DNA of 56,293 nucleotides from Clostridium minihomine (lineage in GTDB: Bacteria; Bacillota; Clostridia; Oscillospirales; Acutalibacteraceae). Positions 28,157-36,636 of the stretch are shown here, in pieces (the first letter of the stretch is position 1; each line of letters begins with the position of its first letter). The notes below the pieces were generated by a model, which was not told where the DNA came from, did not search any database, and saw only the letters and a list, made by a program, of their open reading frames with translations. A program made the translations under genes and the position numbers. The stretch covers positions 1-56,293 of the forward strand of contig NZ_OEQH01000006.1 in assembly GCF_900240385.1 (NCBI RefSeq), in the 5' to 3' direction.

Positions 28157-28280
28157 CAAAACCAGTTGTACCGGCACCTGTCAAGATGCTTTCCGAACCT
28201 TATTGACTGCGCCTAACCCATAGCCGTAACAAAAAAGACTCACAAAGCTTTATTGCTTTGTGAGTCTTTTGGTGCCGGTG
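28157..28280 (+). repeat. Left copy of the recombinase-tail / terminator / tRNA-Leu end module
   Basis: This 124-bp stretch matches 38305-38429 at close to 90% by eye. It contains the last 19 codons of a serine recombinase (to the stop at 28216, product ending RCFPNLIDCA), a terminator stem, and the last 11 bases of tRNA-Leu including CCA (28270-28280, minus sense). Beyond that the tRNA sequence stops abruptly. It is in direct orientation relative to the right copy, as expected of an attachment-site remnant. Confidence 0.8.
28233..28270. terminator. Terminator in the left tRNA-Leu module
   Basis: AAAAGACTCACAAAGC pairs perfectly with GCTTTGTGAGTCTTTT around TTTATT. Compared with the right copy, one G-C pair has become A-T by two compensatory changes. 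Confidence 0.85.
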
Positions 28281-28553
28281 GTGGAAGCAGCTTTAGGGGT
28301 AGACTTTGAGTATAGCCAAACAATAAATGAATCAAATACTCTTTCCGCAAATAAAAACAGAATGGCCCGCGTAAGTATGTTTCAATATTACGACCGTTAT
28401 AAGGCAGACGTCTATAAATCAGTTTATAGTAACGACAGCCCTAATGCTCCGATACAAACAACAAAAGCAGGTTCAACAACTTATAATCAACCTACCGACA
28501 TTTTTATTGCGATAGAGTATCGAGATAATCCGAAACAGCCGGCTTTTGATTAG
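28281..28553 (+). pseudogene. C-terminal fragment of a secreted-type protein
   Basis: The frame opens directly at the end of the tRNA-Leu remnant and encodes about 90 residues (VEAALGVDFEYSQTINES ... DNPKQPAFD) rich in Tyr, Ser and Asn. The pattern of a beta-rich domain ending in FIAIEYRDNPK is like the C-terminal ends of secreted Clostridia proteins that I cannot name. There is no ribosome binding site or start of its own; in-frame codons upstream lie within the terminator. It is best read as the tail of a gene cut by recombination at the tRNA remnant. Confidence 0.5.
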
Positions 28554-28659
28554 AATCACAGCATCAAATTGCCCCCTACTGGATAACTCCGGCAGGGGGG
28601 ATACGTGCTTTTGTTTAGTTTTCTATTTCGGCAGGACATTCGGAATGTAAATGCGGCAC

Positions 28660-30117
28660 CTAATTAAAGTAAGTAGTTTGGCGGCAGGCAACTCCATGTT
28701 GTTTTACACCTGTTTTTACTTCAAATTTAATGGAAGCATGGGTAATCTCTTTATAGCTTTCGGCATCATAAATCGTGTAAGTGATATAAGTCGTTCCCGG
28801 ACGCAGACCGGTAACCCGGTAATTCCCATTTGGCAGCTGCTGTACGGACGCAATGCCATCACGTGAAGATGTCATCCTGCGAATTTTGATTGGAGCGTTA
28901 CCTGATAGTTTTACACCAATATCATAAATATTCCCAGGTGCCATTGTGTACGTTCTAGTATCCATAGTCACTGCACCGCGATAGCCTCTTCCGTTGTAGA
29001 GAAACGAGCCGCTTGGCAGACGAATCAGATTTTCTCCGATTACACAGAAACTATAATTCTGACTATTTGCATATGAGTCTGCGAAAGAACCCTTTTTACC
29101 AAAAATGACAAGCTCGGGATAAATGGGGCGGCCGGTAAAATCATCTCTTTTGGGATTTGATGTTTTGTAAAACTCATCACTAATCAGCATGTTTTTATCG
29201 GGAAAAACAATACTTTTCAGGCTATAGCAATCATCAAATGCCCCATCTATTGAGATTAGAGTATTCGGCAGCTTCACCTCAGATAACGAGCTGCACTCAT
29301 TGAAAACATAACTTTTAATCTGTGTGACCCCTTCGGGGATAACAATTTTTTGCAGAGAAGTGCACCTGTAAAATAATCTATAATCCAGAACTGGGGCATT
29401 CTTAGACAGTGTGATGTTGACTAGGCTACGGCATCCCTGAAACACTTCTAGACCAATGTATGTAACACTGTCGGGAATGACCAGATTTTTTATACCGGAT
29501 CCTGAAAATGCCCCTTCTTCAATTCTCGTAACCGTATTGGGGATGCTAATAGAGGTTAGATTATGCAAATCGCTCATAGCGGTGATATTGATTGTTTTTA
29601 AGCCGGCCGGGAGAGCCACCGAAACAGCATCGTTATTCTTATATTTTACAAGCATATTGTTTATAATTACCATGTCGTTGGGATATTGCTCTAACCAAGC
29701 GCTTCTGGTAAAGGTATCCCTTCCGATTTTGGTAACACTTTTGGGAATCTGCACCTTGACAAGCTGCGCACAGTCTTGAAAAGCAGAATTCCCGATGCTG
29801 GTTACTCCCTCCGGAATGATAATCTCAGTTAAGGTGCTTTTTTCAAATGCCGAACTCCCAATTTTTTTAACCCCTTTAGGAATTTCCACTTTTGTTACTT
29901 GATTCATACGAAAAGCCGAAGATCCAATTTCTAAAACGCCTTCTGGGATTTTTACTTCTTGGCTTTCTCCTCGATAATCAACAAGAATCCCGTATTCATC
30001 AATCCAAAAGCCATCGGAATTATAGGTAGTCGCCCATACCGGCAAAGAAAAAGATATCATGCCGAATATAAGAAATAGTGCTAGCAAGAAAGACGTTGTT
30101 TTTTGAAATATTTTCAT
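28660..30117 (-). CDS. Secreted BspA-like leucine-rich repeat protein (short form)
   Basis: A 485-residue protein with a signal peptide (MKIFQKTTSFLLALFLIFGM ... VWA), BspA-type LRR_5 repeats in residues 45-330, and the same C-terminal domain as the protein at 22046-23791 (YNGRGYRGAVTMDTRTYTMAP, NGNYRVTGLRPGTTYI, EITHASIKFEVK, ending TTYFN). The shared end, with different repeat numbers, suggests that the end domain anchors the proteins or mediates secretion. I chose the ATG at 30117, 9 bp after GAGGA; earlier TTG and ATG codons are closer to that site. Confidence 0.85.
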   Translation of the reverse strand: MKIFQKTTSFLLALFLIFGMISFSLPVWATTYNSDGFWIDEYGILVDYRGESQEVKIPEGVLEIGSSAFRMNQVTKVEIPKGVKKIGSSAFEKSTLTEIIIPEGVTSIGNSAFQDCAQLVKVQIPKSVTKIGRDTFTRSAWLEQYPNDMVIINNMLVKYKNNDAVSVALPAGLKTINITAMSDLHNLTSISIPNTVTRIEEGAFSGSGIKNLVIPDSVTYIGLEVFQGCRSLVNITLSKNAPVLDYRLFYRCTSLQKIVIPEGVTQIKSYVFNECSSLSEVKLPNTLISIDGAFDDCYSLKSIVFPDKNMLISDEFYKTSNPKRDDFTGRPIYPELVIFGKKGSFADSYANSQNYSFCVIGENLIRLPSGSFLYNGRGYRGAVTMDTRTYTMAPGNIYDIGVKLSGNAPIKIRRMTSSRDGIASVQQLPNGNYRVTGLRPGTTYITYTIYDAESYKEITHASIKFEVKTGVKQHGVACRQTTYFN

Positions 30118-30601
30118 AATTCCCATCCTCAAATATGTAATGTTCTTGTAAAACCATAATTGAAAATGTCAATATTTGCAATGTATAAAATTTTCCAGTA
30201 TTAGAGTAACATTATAACAAAAAAACCTGTCCTGCATTTTATACAGAGCGGGTTCAAAATTCTTGGGAACGCCGAATGTGCCGATCTTTAGTATTCTGCT
30301 GCAAGGCTTATTTGACATGAGAAAATGAAGATGCATTGCGTTTTTGCTGTCCAGATGTTTCATCCATTCCTCAGAAAACCAGTGTTGAGGGTTAGCCGGA
30401 TTGCAGTTAAACCAAAACTAGACGCTTTCTTTTGATATATACACCACGGCAGCATACAATACCAGCTTCCGGCACGCTTGTAGTCATTATACCAATAATC
30501 TTTGCATAGCATCGCTGCTACCTTCAAACAAAAAGGACGGCCACAAAAGGTCTCCCAATATCCTTTTATGACATTCTTCTACAGTATTCTAATATCAAAC
30601 A
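30118..30601. other. Gap upstream of the Cys-rich peptide unit
   Basis: About 480 bp with no supported gene. It includes a minus-strand reading of 64 codons (30169-30363) without a ribosome binding site, which I do not accept, and the upstream region of the BspA-like gene. Nothing else stands out. Confidence 0.3.
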
Positions 30602-30631
30602 TTGACAAGCCTGCCAAGAGCGACATAGTAT
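30602..30631 (+). promoter_or_regulatory. Sigma-A promoter of the Cys-rich peptide unit
   Basis: A perfect TTGACA (30602-30607) and TAGTAT (30626-30631) are 18 bp apart. Transcription would begin near 30638, giving a 26-base leader. Confidence 0.65.
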
Positions 30632-30663
30632 GTACTAATTCTCTTGAAAAAGGAGGTTAGAAA

Positions 30664-30744
30664 ATGTTTTGTAACTCTTGTTGGTGCAGGTGTAGGTGCA
30701 GGCGAAATTGCTACAGATGCTGTCGCTGTCGTTTTTGGTGCTAA
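30664..30744 (+). CDS. Cys/Arg-rich micropeptide, 26 residues
   Basis: The ATG follows AAAAAGGAGGTTAGAAA, a near-perfect ribosome binding site. The product has 26 residues, 10 of them Cys (positions 3, 6, 8, 10, 12, 16, 19, 20, 22, 26) and 7 Arg, beginning MFCNSCWCRCRCRR and ending FWC. A promoter lies upstream and a strong terminator 11 bp downstream, so it forms a complete transcription unit. I know no family to which it belongs; metal binding, a modified peptide or a Cys-codon leader peptide are possible. A second frame over the same bases has a more ordinary Gly/Ala-rich composition but no start codon placed for the ribosome binding site. Confidence 0.5.
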   Translation: MFCNSCWCRCRCRRNCYRCCRCRFWC

Positions 30745-30754
30745 TGCTTTTAAG

Positions 30755-30794
30755 TGGGACGCTTGCGAATAAAAGCAAGCGTCCCAGCTTTTTA
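30755..30794 (+). terminator. Terminator of the Cys-rich peptide unit
   Basis: TGGGACGCTTGC pairs perfectly with GCAAGCGTCCCA around an 8-base loop and runs into GCTTTTTA. Confidence 0.9.
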
Positions 30795-30834
30795 TGGATT
30801 GCCCTGCGGTGTTCTGCCACAGGGTAATTTCAGA

Positions 30835-31154
30835 ATGGTAGCAGCTGCGGCCAGACACGAATTTGATGCAGTAGTGATTTATCATATATCCCGTGGTTCC
30901 CGTAATGTGGGGAACTGATTTCCGTCGGTCTTGGGGAGCATTAGGTACTTGTTACCCGGCAAAAGTCAATTGCCCGTATGGCAGAACGTGCAAAGAAAGG
31001 AATCTTCTGCGGTGGGGTTCCGCCTTTGGGGTATGATATTGTAGACGGCAACGATGTAATCAATGAGCAAAAGGCCGAAATGCTTTGCGTTGTTTTCGAT
31101 GCCTATGCGGATGGCGCTAGTTATCACGCTATTTCGGTATTCAGCTTGCTCTAG
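30835..31154 (+). pseudogene. Large serine recombinase, N-terminal-side remnants
   Basis: Two pieces are readable. 30835-30918 encodes ARHEFDAVVIYHISRGSRN, matching the catalytic-domain stretch FDxVxVxxxSRxSRN. 30963-31154 in another frame encodes KSIARMAERAKKGIFCGG, then PPLGYDIVDGN and AEMLCVVFDAYADGASYHAI, matching the recombinase domain. The catalytic Ser at the start and the region between the pieces are missing. The sequence stops just where the gene fragment at 37846-38364 takes up, so the gene was probably split by insertion of the 6.7-kb segment between them. Confidence 0.75.
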
Positions 31155-31165
31155 GAGTACCATGA

Positions 31166-31222
31166 CAAGTAAGTGGATTCGAATATTGATCTGACACATC
31201 AATATTCGAATCCACTTACTTG
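31166..31222. repeat. Perfect palindrome with 25-bp arms
   Basis: The arm beginning CAAGTAAGTGGATTCG (31166-31190) is exactly complementary to 31198-31222, with the loop CTGACAC. There is no T-run, so it is not an ordinary terminator. It lies 12 bp after the recombinase remnant stops, at the left edge of the inserted transporter segment. Confidence 0.9.
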
Positions 31223-31704
31223 ACTTTACGCTTGAGATATAAAATTCCGATTGGTTTGACTCTAACGTAGCAGAACCAGAACAGCAGCCTCCGTAGGCTT
31301 CTATAGTTTGTGCATAAGAATGCTAAACAAAAACGCCTAAAAAGAAAGTCTGCACCCTCAACGCTCAATAAGGGTACAGACCTTAACATTATCCATTAAG
31401 TGCGTTAAAATAGCAGCGCACAAACGGTATTCACAAGTCATAAGCGGTTCTTTAACCCTTATGGCGCATGGTAGCTAACTGTTGGTTGCAGTTGGCTGCT
31501 TGTGGATGCTTTTTTTATTCACATAGTAATTATATATCAACATTCGGAAACTTGTAAACGTAATTTGTTTTAACTAATATTGTTACTATGAAATAGAAAA
31601 GTCTATTGAGTGTTTCCACTCCGTAGACTTGTCTTTATTAATATAAAGACAATCAGTTATATAAGGTTTTAAACTGAACAAGAATATTTCTAAATGAAGT
31701 GCAT
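31223..31704. other. Gap between palindrome and TetR gene
   Basis: About 480 bp without a gene. I see no ribosome binding site with a usable frame and no known element. A T-rich stretch near 31500-31530 (TTGTGGATGCTTTTTTTATT) may end a transcript from the left. Confidence 0.3.
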
Positions 31705-32280
31705 TCATTGAATGACGCTAATTCCTTTCATGATCATGTGTTCTGCCAATTCAGCCATATATTCGGGTGATTCTTTAAAATCATTTTCGATCCAGTTTTG
31801 AATCAGGCCAATGCACCCGGCCACGATGAACGAATAAAAATACTCAAAGTCCTGTGATTTTCCGGTGTTGAAAATTTGCACCCAGTCATTCAGACATCGG
31901 TATTTGATCAAATCCTTCAAACGGGTTACGAAAGCCAAATCCCCGTTTTTACTTAGAAGCGCCCGGCACATATCTCTGTTTTCTTCAATCAAATGAAAAA
32001 TATCCAGAATCATCGGAAGCGGATTGCCATTTAACGCTTTTGCAGGGTGCTTGTCCAGAACATCGTGAAAGCTTTCAAATAATTCTTTTTCAATTTGTTC
32101 CACCATATCAAAGACGTCTTTATAGTGCAGATAAAAAGTTCCTCTGTTGATATCCACCAAGTCAGAAAGCTCACGTACAGTAATATCCTTCACACTTTTT
32201 TCTTCCATCAGTTTCGTCAATCCTTGGCGAAGCTGCTTTTTTGTTTTCCGAATACGCCGGTCAATTTTGTCAGTTCCCAT
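31705..32280 (-). CDS. TetR/AcrR-family repressor
   Basis: A 191-residue regulator with the N-terminal helix-turn-helix KDITVRELSDLVDINRGTFYLHYKDVFDMVEQI (given here as family pattern; residues 34-66) and a C-terminal ligand domain of the Clostridia TetR type. It is transcribed divergently from the transporter operon at 32448-37797 and most likely represses it, since an inverted repeat overlaps that operon's promoter. The inducer is unknown. The start follows GGAGGGAAAATTT. Confidence 0.9.
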   Translation of the reverse strand: MGTDKIDRRIRKTKKQLRQGLTKLMEEKSVKDITVRELSDLVDINRGTFYLHYKDVFDMVEQIEKELFESFHDVLDKHPAKALNGNPLPMILDIFHLIEENRDMCRALLSKNGDLAFVTRLKDLIKYRCLNDWVQIFNTGKSQDFEYFYSFIVAGCIGLIQNWIENDFKESPEYMAELAEHMIMKGISVIQ

Positions 32281-32351
32281 AAATTTTCCCTCCTAATCAA
32301 CATAATAATAGAAATCTGTTGATTATATAACTAAAGAGTTAAAATTGATTA

Positions 32352-32384
32352 TTGTTCATTAACTTGCTTTTTATTATAATGAAC
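32352..32384 (+). promoter_or_regulatory. Promoter of the transporter operon with overlapping operator
   Basis: TTGTTC (32352-32357) and TATAAT (32375-32380) are 17 bp apart. The inverted repeat GTTCATTA (32354-32361) / TAATGAAC (32377-32384) overlaps both boxes, where a TetR dimer would shut off transcription. The assignment to this TetR protein is inference. Confidence 0.65.
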
Positions 32385-32447
32385 TCGTGTTAATAAATCA
32401 ATCTATTTTTATAAATTATTTTATTTAATTGAGGGTTGGGATGACAA

Positions 32448-33149
32448 ATGAGCTTTATCGAATTTACGAACGTGGAACGTGAATATGTTGTTGGCGGCAG
32501 TGTGATCAAAGCAGTCAACGGCGTTTCGTTTCAGATTGAAAAAAATACCTTCAATGTGGTTCTGGGGCAAAGTGGGGCTGGCAAAACAACCGTTCTGAAT
32601 ATGCTGGGCGGTATGGATACCCCGACCAAAGGGTCTATCTGTGTTGGGGAAGAAGATGTTGCGAAAATGAATGAAAAAGAATTGACAGTTTACCGAAGAA
32701 ATAAAATCGGATTCGTTTTTCAATTTTATAATCTGGTTCCAAATCTGACCGCTCTTGAAAATGTTCAATTGGCAAAAGAGATTTGCAGACAGCCGCTTGA
32801 CCCAAAAGAAATGCTGGAACGGGTCGGACTGGGAGAGCGAATGAACAACTTCCCAAGTCAGATGTCAGGTGGAGAGCAGCAAAGAGTATCTATCGCACGC
32901 GCTTTGGCCAAAAACCCTGAAATAGTATTGTGCGATGAGCCGACCGGTGCTTTGGATTCTGAGACGGGCCGAAAGGTATTAAAGCTGATTCGTGATGTTG
33001 CTCAGGATATGGGGAAAACCGTGATCGTGGTAACCCACAATGCTCCCATTGCAGATATGGCTCAAATGGTAATTCACATGCGGGACGGTCGGATTTATGA
33101 GACGCGGCTGCAGGAGCATCCCAAAAACGTGGAGGAGATCGTATGGTAA
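32448..33149 (+). CDS. MacB/LolD-type ABC ATPase
   Basis: A 233-residue ATPase with Walker [13 protein letters not shown], signature MSGGEQQR, Walker [13 protein letters not shown] and H-loop [10 protein letters not shown]. The subclass (LolD/MacB/FtsE) works with FtsX-type permeases as a mechanotransmitter. It overlaps the permease gene by 7 bp. Together with the adaptor and TolC-like genes downstream it forms a tripartite-like efflux or export unit. Confidence 0.93.
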   Translation: MSFIEFTNVEREYVVGGSVIKAVNGVSFQIEKNTFNVVLGQSGAGKTTVLNMLGGMDTPTKGSICVGEEDVAKMNEKELTVYRRNKIGFVFQFYNLVPNLTALENVQLAKEICRQPLDPKEMLERVGLGERMNNFPSQMSGGEQQRVSIARALAKNPEIVLCDEPTGALDSETGRKVLKLIRDVAQDMGKTVIVVTHNAPIADMAQMVIHMRDGRIYETRLQEHPKNVEEIVW

Positions 33150-35455
33150 AGGGAGCCTTATTCAAAAAATCGATACAGGATATGAAAAAATCTCTTTCTC
33201 AGTTTGTGTCGATTTTGATTATGGCGATGGTTGCGGTCAGTATTGTTGTGGGGCTTGATAGCATCTGGAAAACGCTGGAAACTCAGTCCTCCCACCTTTA
33301 TGAGAGTGCTCATCTATCGGATCTCTGGGTCACAGTCAAAAATCCTTCTGAAACAAGAATGTGGAAAGTCGGGCAAATCGACGGAGTGGAAAAAGCGGAA
33401 AAAAGGTTGGTAGTCAATGCAACCGCCAAAATAGACGGTGAGCCGACACTCCAGGTGTATGCAATGCCTTCTGAAAATACGCTGGATGTGCCGTATTTGG
33501 AATCGGGCATGAGAGTCAGCAAGCAAGGGGCCGTGCTCGATGAATTGTTTGCGAAAGCCAATCACCTTTCTGTTGGGGATCGGATTACCATTAAAGTGAA
33601 CGATAAAGATATTTATTTCACCATAGAAGCATTGGCGCTGAGCGGAGAGCATGTTTACTCCTTAAAAGACACTACTGCCATGGTGCCGAACCCGAAAAGC
33701 TATGGGTTCATTGTGGTTGATATCGATCGTATCGCAAGCGCTTACGGCGGGTACAAGCCATACAACCAAATAGCGGTACGGCTGAACAGCTCCGCTAAGG
33801 AACAGTCTATTCAAGAACAGATGGATCAGGTCTTCGGGGATGACCTGATCGGCATCATCACCCGAACAGAAAACAAAAGCATCAACAATGTGGAAAGCAA
33901 GGTTTATCTGTTTCGGACGTTATCGACTGTTTTCCCGTTTATGTTCTTTTTGGTAACCGCATTGATCACCCTTAGTACAATGACCCGTATTGTGGAGGAT
34001 CAGAGAAACCAGATCGGAATTTTGAAAGCCCTGGGGTACAGTAAGCGGAGTATTATGTGGCATTATACCTCTTACGGAGTGTATGTGGGAACGATCGGCT
34101 CTCTGCTGGGCATCCTGATCGGACCGAATGTCATTGGTAGAATTCTAATTGATAAACTGAAATTTCTTTATACTTTTCCAAGCTATCAGTTAAGTCTGAA
34201 TATTCCAAACATCGTCATCAGTTCCATTCTGATCATTCTTTGTACCGGAGGAATTTCGTGCTATGCCTGCACCAAGCTGCTGGGTGATATGCCGGCCGTG
34301 CTGCTGCGGGACAAACCGCCGAAAAAGGGAAGCCATATTTTTCTGGAGCGTATCCCTGAGCTGTGGAACAGGATGAAATTCAGCCAAAAGCTGATTGCCA
34401 GAAATACGTTAAAGAATAAGAGCAGAATGATTATGAGTATTCTGGGCGTTATGGGATGTACCGGTCTGATCATTGGAGCCTTCACTCTGTATGACATGGT
34501 AACGGGCATTTCAAAAACGACCTACGAAAAAGTCTATGTATATGACCAAAAAGTGATGCTGGAAGATCGCACAACGGAAAGAGACATTCAAAATCTTAAT
34601 TTGGATGGAGTCGTTCAGGACGTAGAAGAGACGATGGTGCAGATGAATTCTTCCACGCAAAGGCGTATGGCCGGAGTGACGGTTCTTTCTCCTGAAAGCC
34701 CTTTGGTTCGTTTGCAGGACGCGGACGGGAACCTGATCACTTTACCGCAGGAGGGCATAGCTATAACCCGTAAGCTGGCAAAAATTATGGGCGTTGAAAA
34801 AGGTGATTCGATTCAGCTGAAGAGAAGTGACGACAGCTACATTTCAGTACCGGTCAACCAAATTGTCTATATGGCGGCAGGCCAGGGAGTTTATATTTCC
34901 AAGGATTATTGGGAATCAATCGGTCAGGATTACAAGCCTACAGCGGTGCTGGTGCGATGGAATACCAAAAACACCACTTTTTTGAACAGTGACTACGTGA
35001 AAAGCTATGTGGACAGAACGACGCTACAGACGGATTTTGAAGGGGGCATTACGGTAGTCTATATTGCTGCGTTCATGTTGATCATATCAGGCAGCATTCT
35101 GGCCTTTGTGGTTCTGTATAATATGGGGATTCTGAATTTTTTCGAGCGAGTTCGCGATCTGGCCACTCTGAAAGTTCTGGGATTCTATCCAAAGGAAATT
35201 CGGCCGCTTGTGTTGATGGAAAATATTTTTTCCACGCTGATCGGTATCCTCTTCGGTATTCCCATCGGAAAAATCATTTCCCAAATCATTGCAGACGGCT
35301 TTGGTGACGATCTGGATTTGATTGGCAGAATTACCTTAGATAAAATCATGCTGGCGGCACTCTTGACGATGGCCTTTGCGGCAATCGTAAATAATATCGT
35401 GTCCCGTAAAATCAAGAGCATCGACATGCTACAGGCACTGAAAAGTGTGGAATAA
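33143..35455 (+). CDS. FtsX/MacB-like ABC permease with two FtsX domains
   Basis: A 770-residue membrane protein. One helix near the N-terminus (residues 15-35) is followed by a large extracytoplasmic domain, a three-helix FtsX unit at about residues 265-400 (with RNQIGILKALGYSKRSIM), a second helix and extracytoplasmic domain, and a second FtsX unit at about 630-760 (with RDLATLKVLGFYPKEIRPL). This is the layout of Bacillota ABC permeases for peptides or lipids. It is coupled to the ATPase by an overlap. Confidence 0.92.
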   Translation: MVKGALFKKSIQDMKKSLSQFVSILIMAMVAVSIVVGLDSIWKTLETQSSHLYESAHLSDLWVTVKNPSETRMWKVGQIDGVEKAEKRLVVNATAKIDGEPTLQVYAMPSENTLDVPYLESGMRVSKQGAVLDELFAKANHLSVGDRITIKVNDKDIYFTIEALALSGEHVYSLKDTTAMVPNPKSYGFIVVDIDRIASAYGGYKPYNQIAVRLNSSAKEQSIQEQMDQVFGDDLIGIITRTENKSINNVESKVYLFRTLSTVFPFMFFLVTALITLSTMTRIVEDQRNQIGILKALGYSKRSIMWHYTSYGVYVGTIGSLLGILIGPNVIGRILIDKLKFLYTFPSYQLSLNIPNIVISSILIILCTGGISCYACTKLLGDMPAVLLRDKPPKKGSHIFLERIPELWNRMKFSQKLIARNTLKNKSRMIMSILGVMGCTGLIIGAFTLYDMVTGISKTTYEKVYVYDQKVMLEDRTTERDIQNLNLDGVVQDVEETMVQMNSSTQRRMAGVTVLSPESPLVRLQDADGNLITLPQEGIAITRKLAKIMGVEKGDSIQLKRSDDSYISVPVNQIVYMAAGQGVYISKDYWESIGQDYKPTAVLVRWNTKNTTFLNSDYVKSYVDRTTLQTDFEGGITVVYIAAFMLIISGSILAFVVLYNMGILNFFERVRDLATLKVLGFYPKEIRPLVLMENIFSTLIGILFGIPIGKIISQIIADGFGDDLDLIGRITLDKIMLAALLTMAFAAIVNNIVSRKIKSIDMLQALKSVE

Positions 35456-35471
35456 TTCAGGAGGCTTTCAT

Positions 35472-36620
35472 ATGAAAAAAAAGAAATATTTGTCGGCTGC
35501 GTTAGCTGCCGCTGTTATGCTGACTGCCTTGACAGGCTGCAATAACAGCACTCAGGATTCGGGCAGCTCTCAGGCTCCACAGAAAACTGCCCAGAGCGAC
35601 GACATTGTTGTATGGGGCGAAGTGAAATACAAGGATGAATACCAAATCAATATTGATTTTCCGTCCAAAGTCACAAGCGTTGAAGTGAAAGAAGGCGACC
35701 TTGTCAGCAAAGGACAGGTTCTGATCGGGCTTACTACCAGCGATTATCAGGCGGATTTAAAAAAGCTGCAAACTCAGGTGGATTCGAGCAAGGGCACCTT
35801 AAATCAGGTGGATCAAGAGGCGTTGAAATCGGAGATCAGTGTTCTGAAAAAGCAGATTGGCTATAAAACAACTGAGCTGCAGAACGGAACCAAGCCGGAA
35901 CTACAGCTGCTGCAAAGCTCGCTGACCCGTGCAACGAAAGAAGTAAACGATGCGCAGAAGGATGTGGATAAATACCAGGGTCTGTATGACAGTGGGGTGA
36001 TCTCTCAGGCGGAACTGGAGAAATATCAGGATGTGCTGAATGTGAAGCAAAAGGCAAAGTCCGATGTTCAGGAGAATATCGCGAAAACAAAACGCATGCT
36101 TCAGGAAGAGCTGGATACCCTGAATTCCACCTTAAAATATAAGCAAACCGAACTGAACCAGCAGCAGAATACAACCGATTCGGCGCAGATCGATTTGAAG
36201 GTACTTACCGATAAAATGAAAAAGCCCTACTTATCCGAAAATAATATTGTTTCGAATTTGGACAGCGGAATCGTCAAAGAGATCAATGTAGTAACGGGAG
36301 CTTCCGTTGGAATACAGTATGCACCGCAAAAGGTCATCAGCCTAATTGACCGCGGCAGCATCTATGTGAGCGCAGAGGTCCCGGAAGAGTTCATATCCCG
36401 GATTTCTGTGAACAGCAAGGTCACAATTATCCCTACAGCCAATCAAGAGATTAAAATCAAAGGAACGATTACACAGATTTCGAACACCGCGGTGGAAAAG
36501 GATGGAGCTCGTATTGTAAAGGTTCAGGTGAAGCCGGATGACAGCGGCAATGTTTTAAAGCCCGGGTTTACGGCTGATGTTAAGATCAGCAGGACATCAG
36601 AATCAGCCAGCTCAAAATAA
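35472..36620 (+). CDS. HlyD/MacA-like membrane fusion (adaptor) lipoprotein
   Basis: A 382-residue protein with a lipoprotein signal (lipobox LTGC; Cys near residue 24), a split biotinyl-lipoyl domain (FPSKVTSVEVKEGDLVSKGQ at the start and SGIVKEINVVTGASVG later), a long coiled coil at about residues 90-235, and a C-terminal beta-barrel region (IYVSAEVPEEFISRI). The start at 35472 follows CAGGAGGCTTTCAT. Such adaptors link an inner-membrane pump to a partner outside; here the partner may be the TolC-like product of the next gene. Confidence 0.9.
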   Translation: MKKKKYLSAALAAAVMLTALTGCNNSTQDSGSSQAPQKTAQSDDIVVWGEVKYKDEYQINIDFPSKVTSVEVKEGDLVSKGQVLIGLTTSDYQADLKKLQTQVDSSKGTLNQVDQEALKSEISVLKKQIGYKTTELQNGTKPELQLLQSSLTRATKEVNDAQKDVDKYQGLYDSGVISQAELEKYQDVLNVKQKAKSDVQENIAKTKRMLQEELDTLNSTLKYKQTELNQQQNTTDSAQIDLKVLTDKMKKPYLSENNIVSNLDSGIVKEINVVTGASVGIQYAPQKVISLIDRGSIYVSAEVPEEFISRISVNSKVTIIPTANQEIKIKGTITQISNTAVEKDGARIVKVQVKPDDSGNVLKPGFTADVKISRTSESASSK

Positions 36621-36636
36621 GACAGGGGGAAAGGAT

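Noticed and set aside
30629-30772. Gly/Ala-rich frame (VTLVGAGVGAGEIATDAV...) overlapping the Cys-rich peptide
   Set aside because: The composition is natural, but there is no start codon at a useful distance from the ribosome binding site and its end runs into the terminator stem. I keep it only as an alternative.
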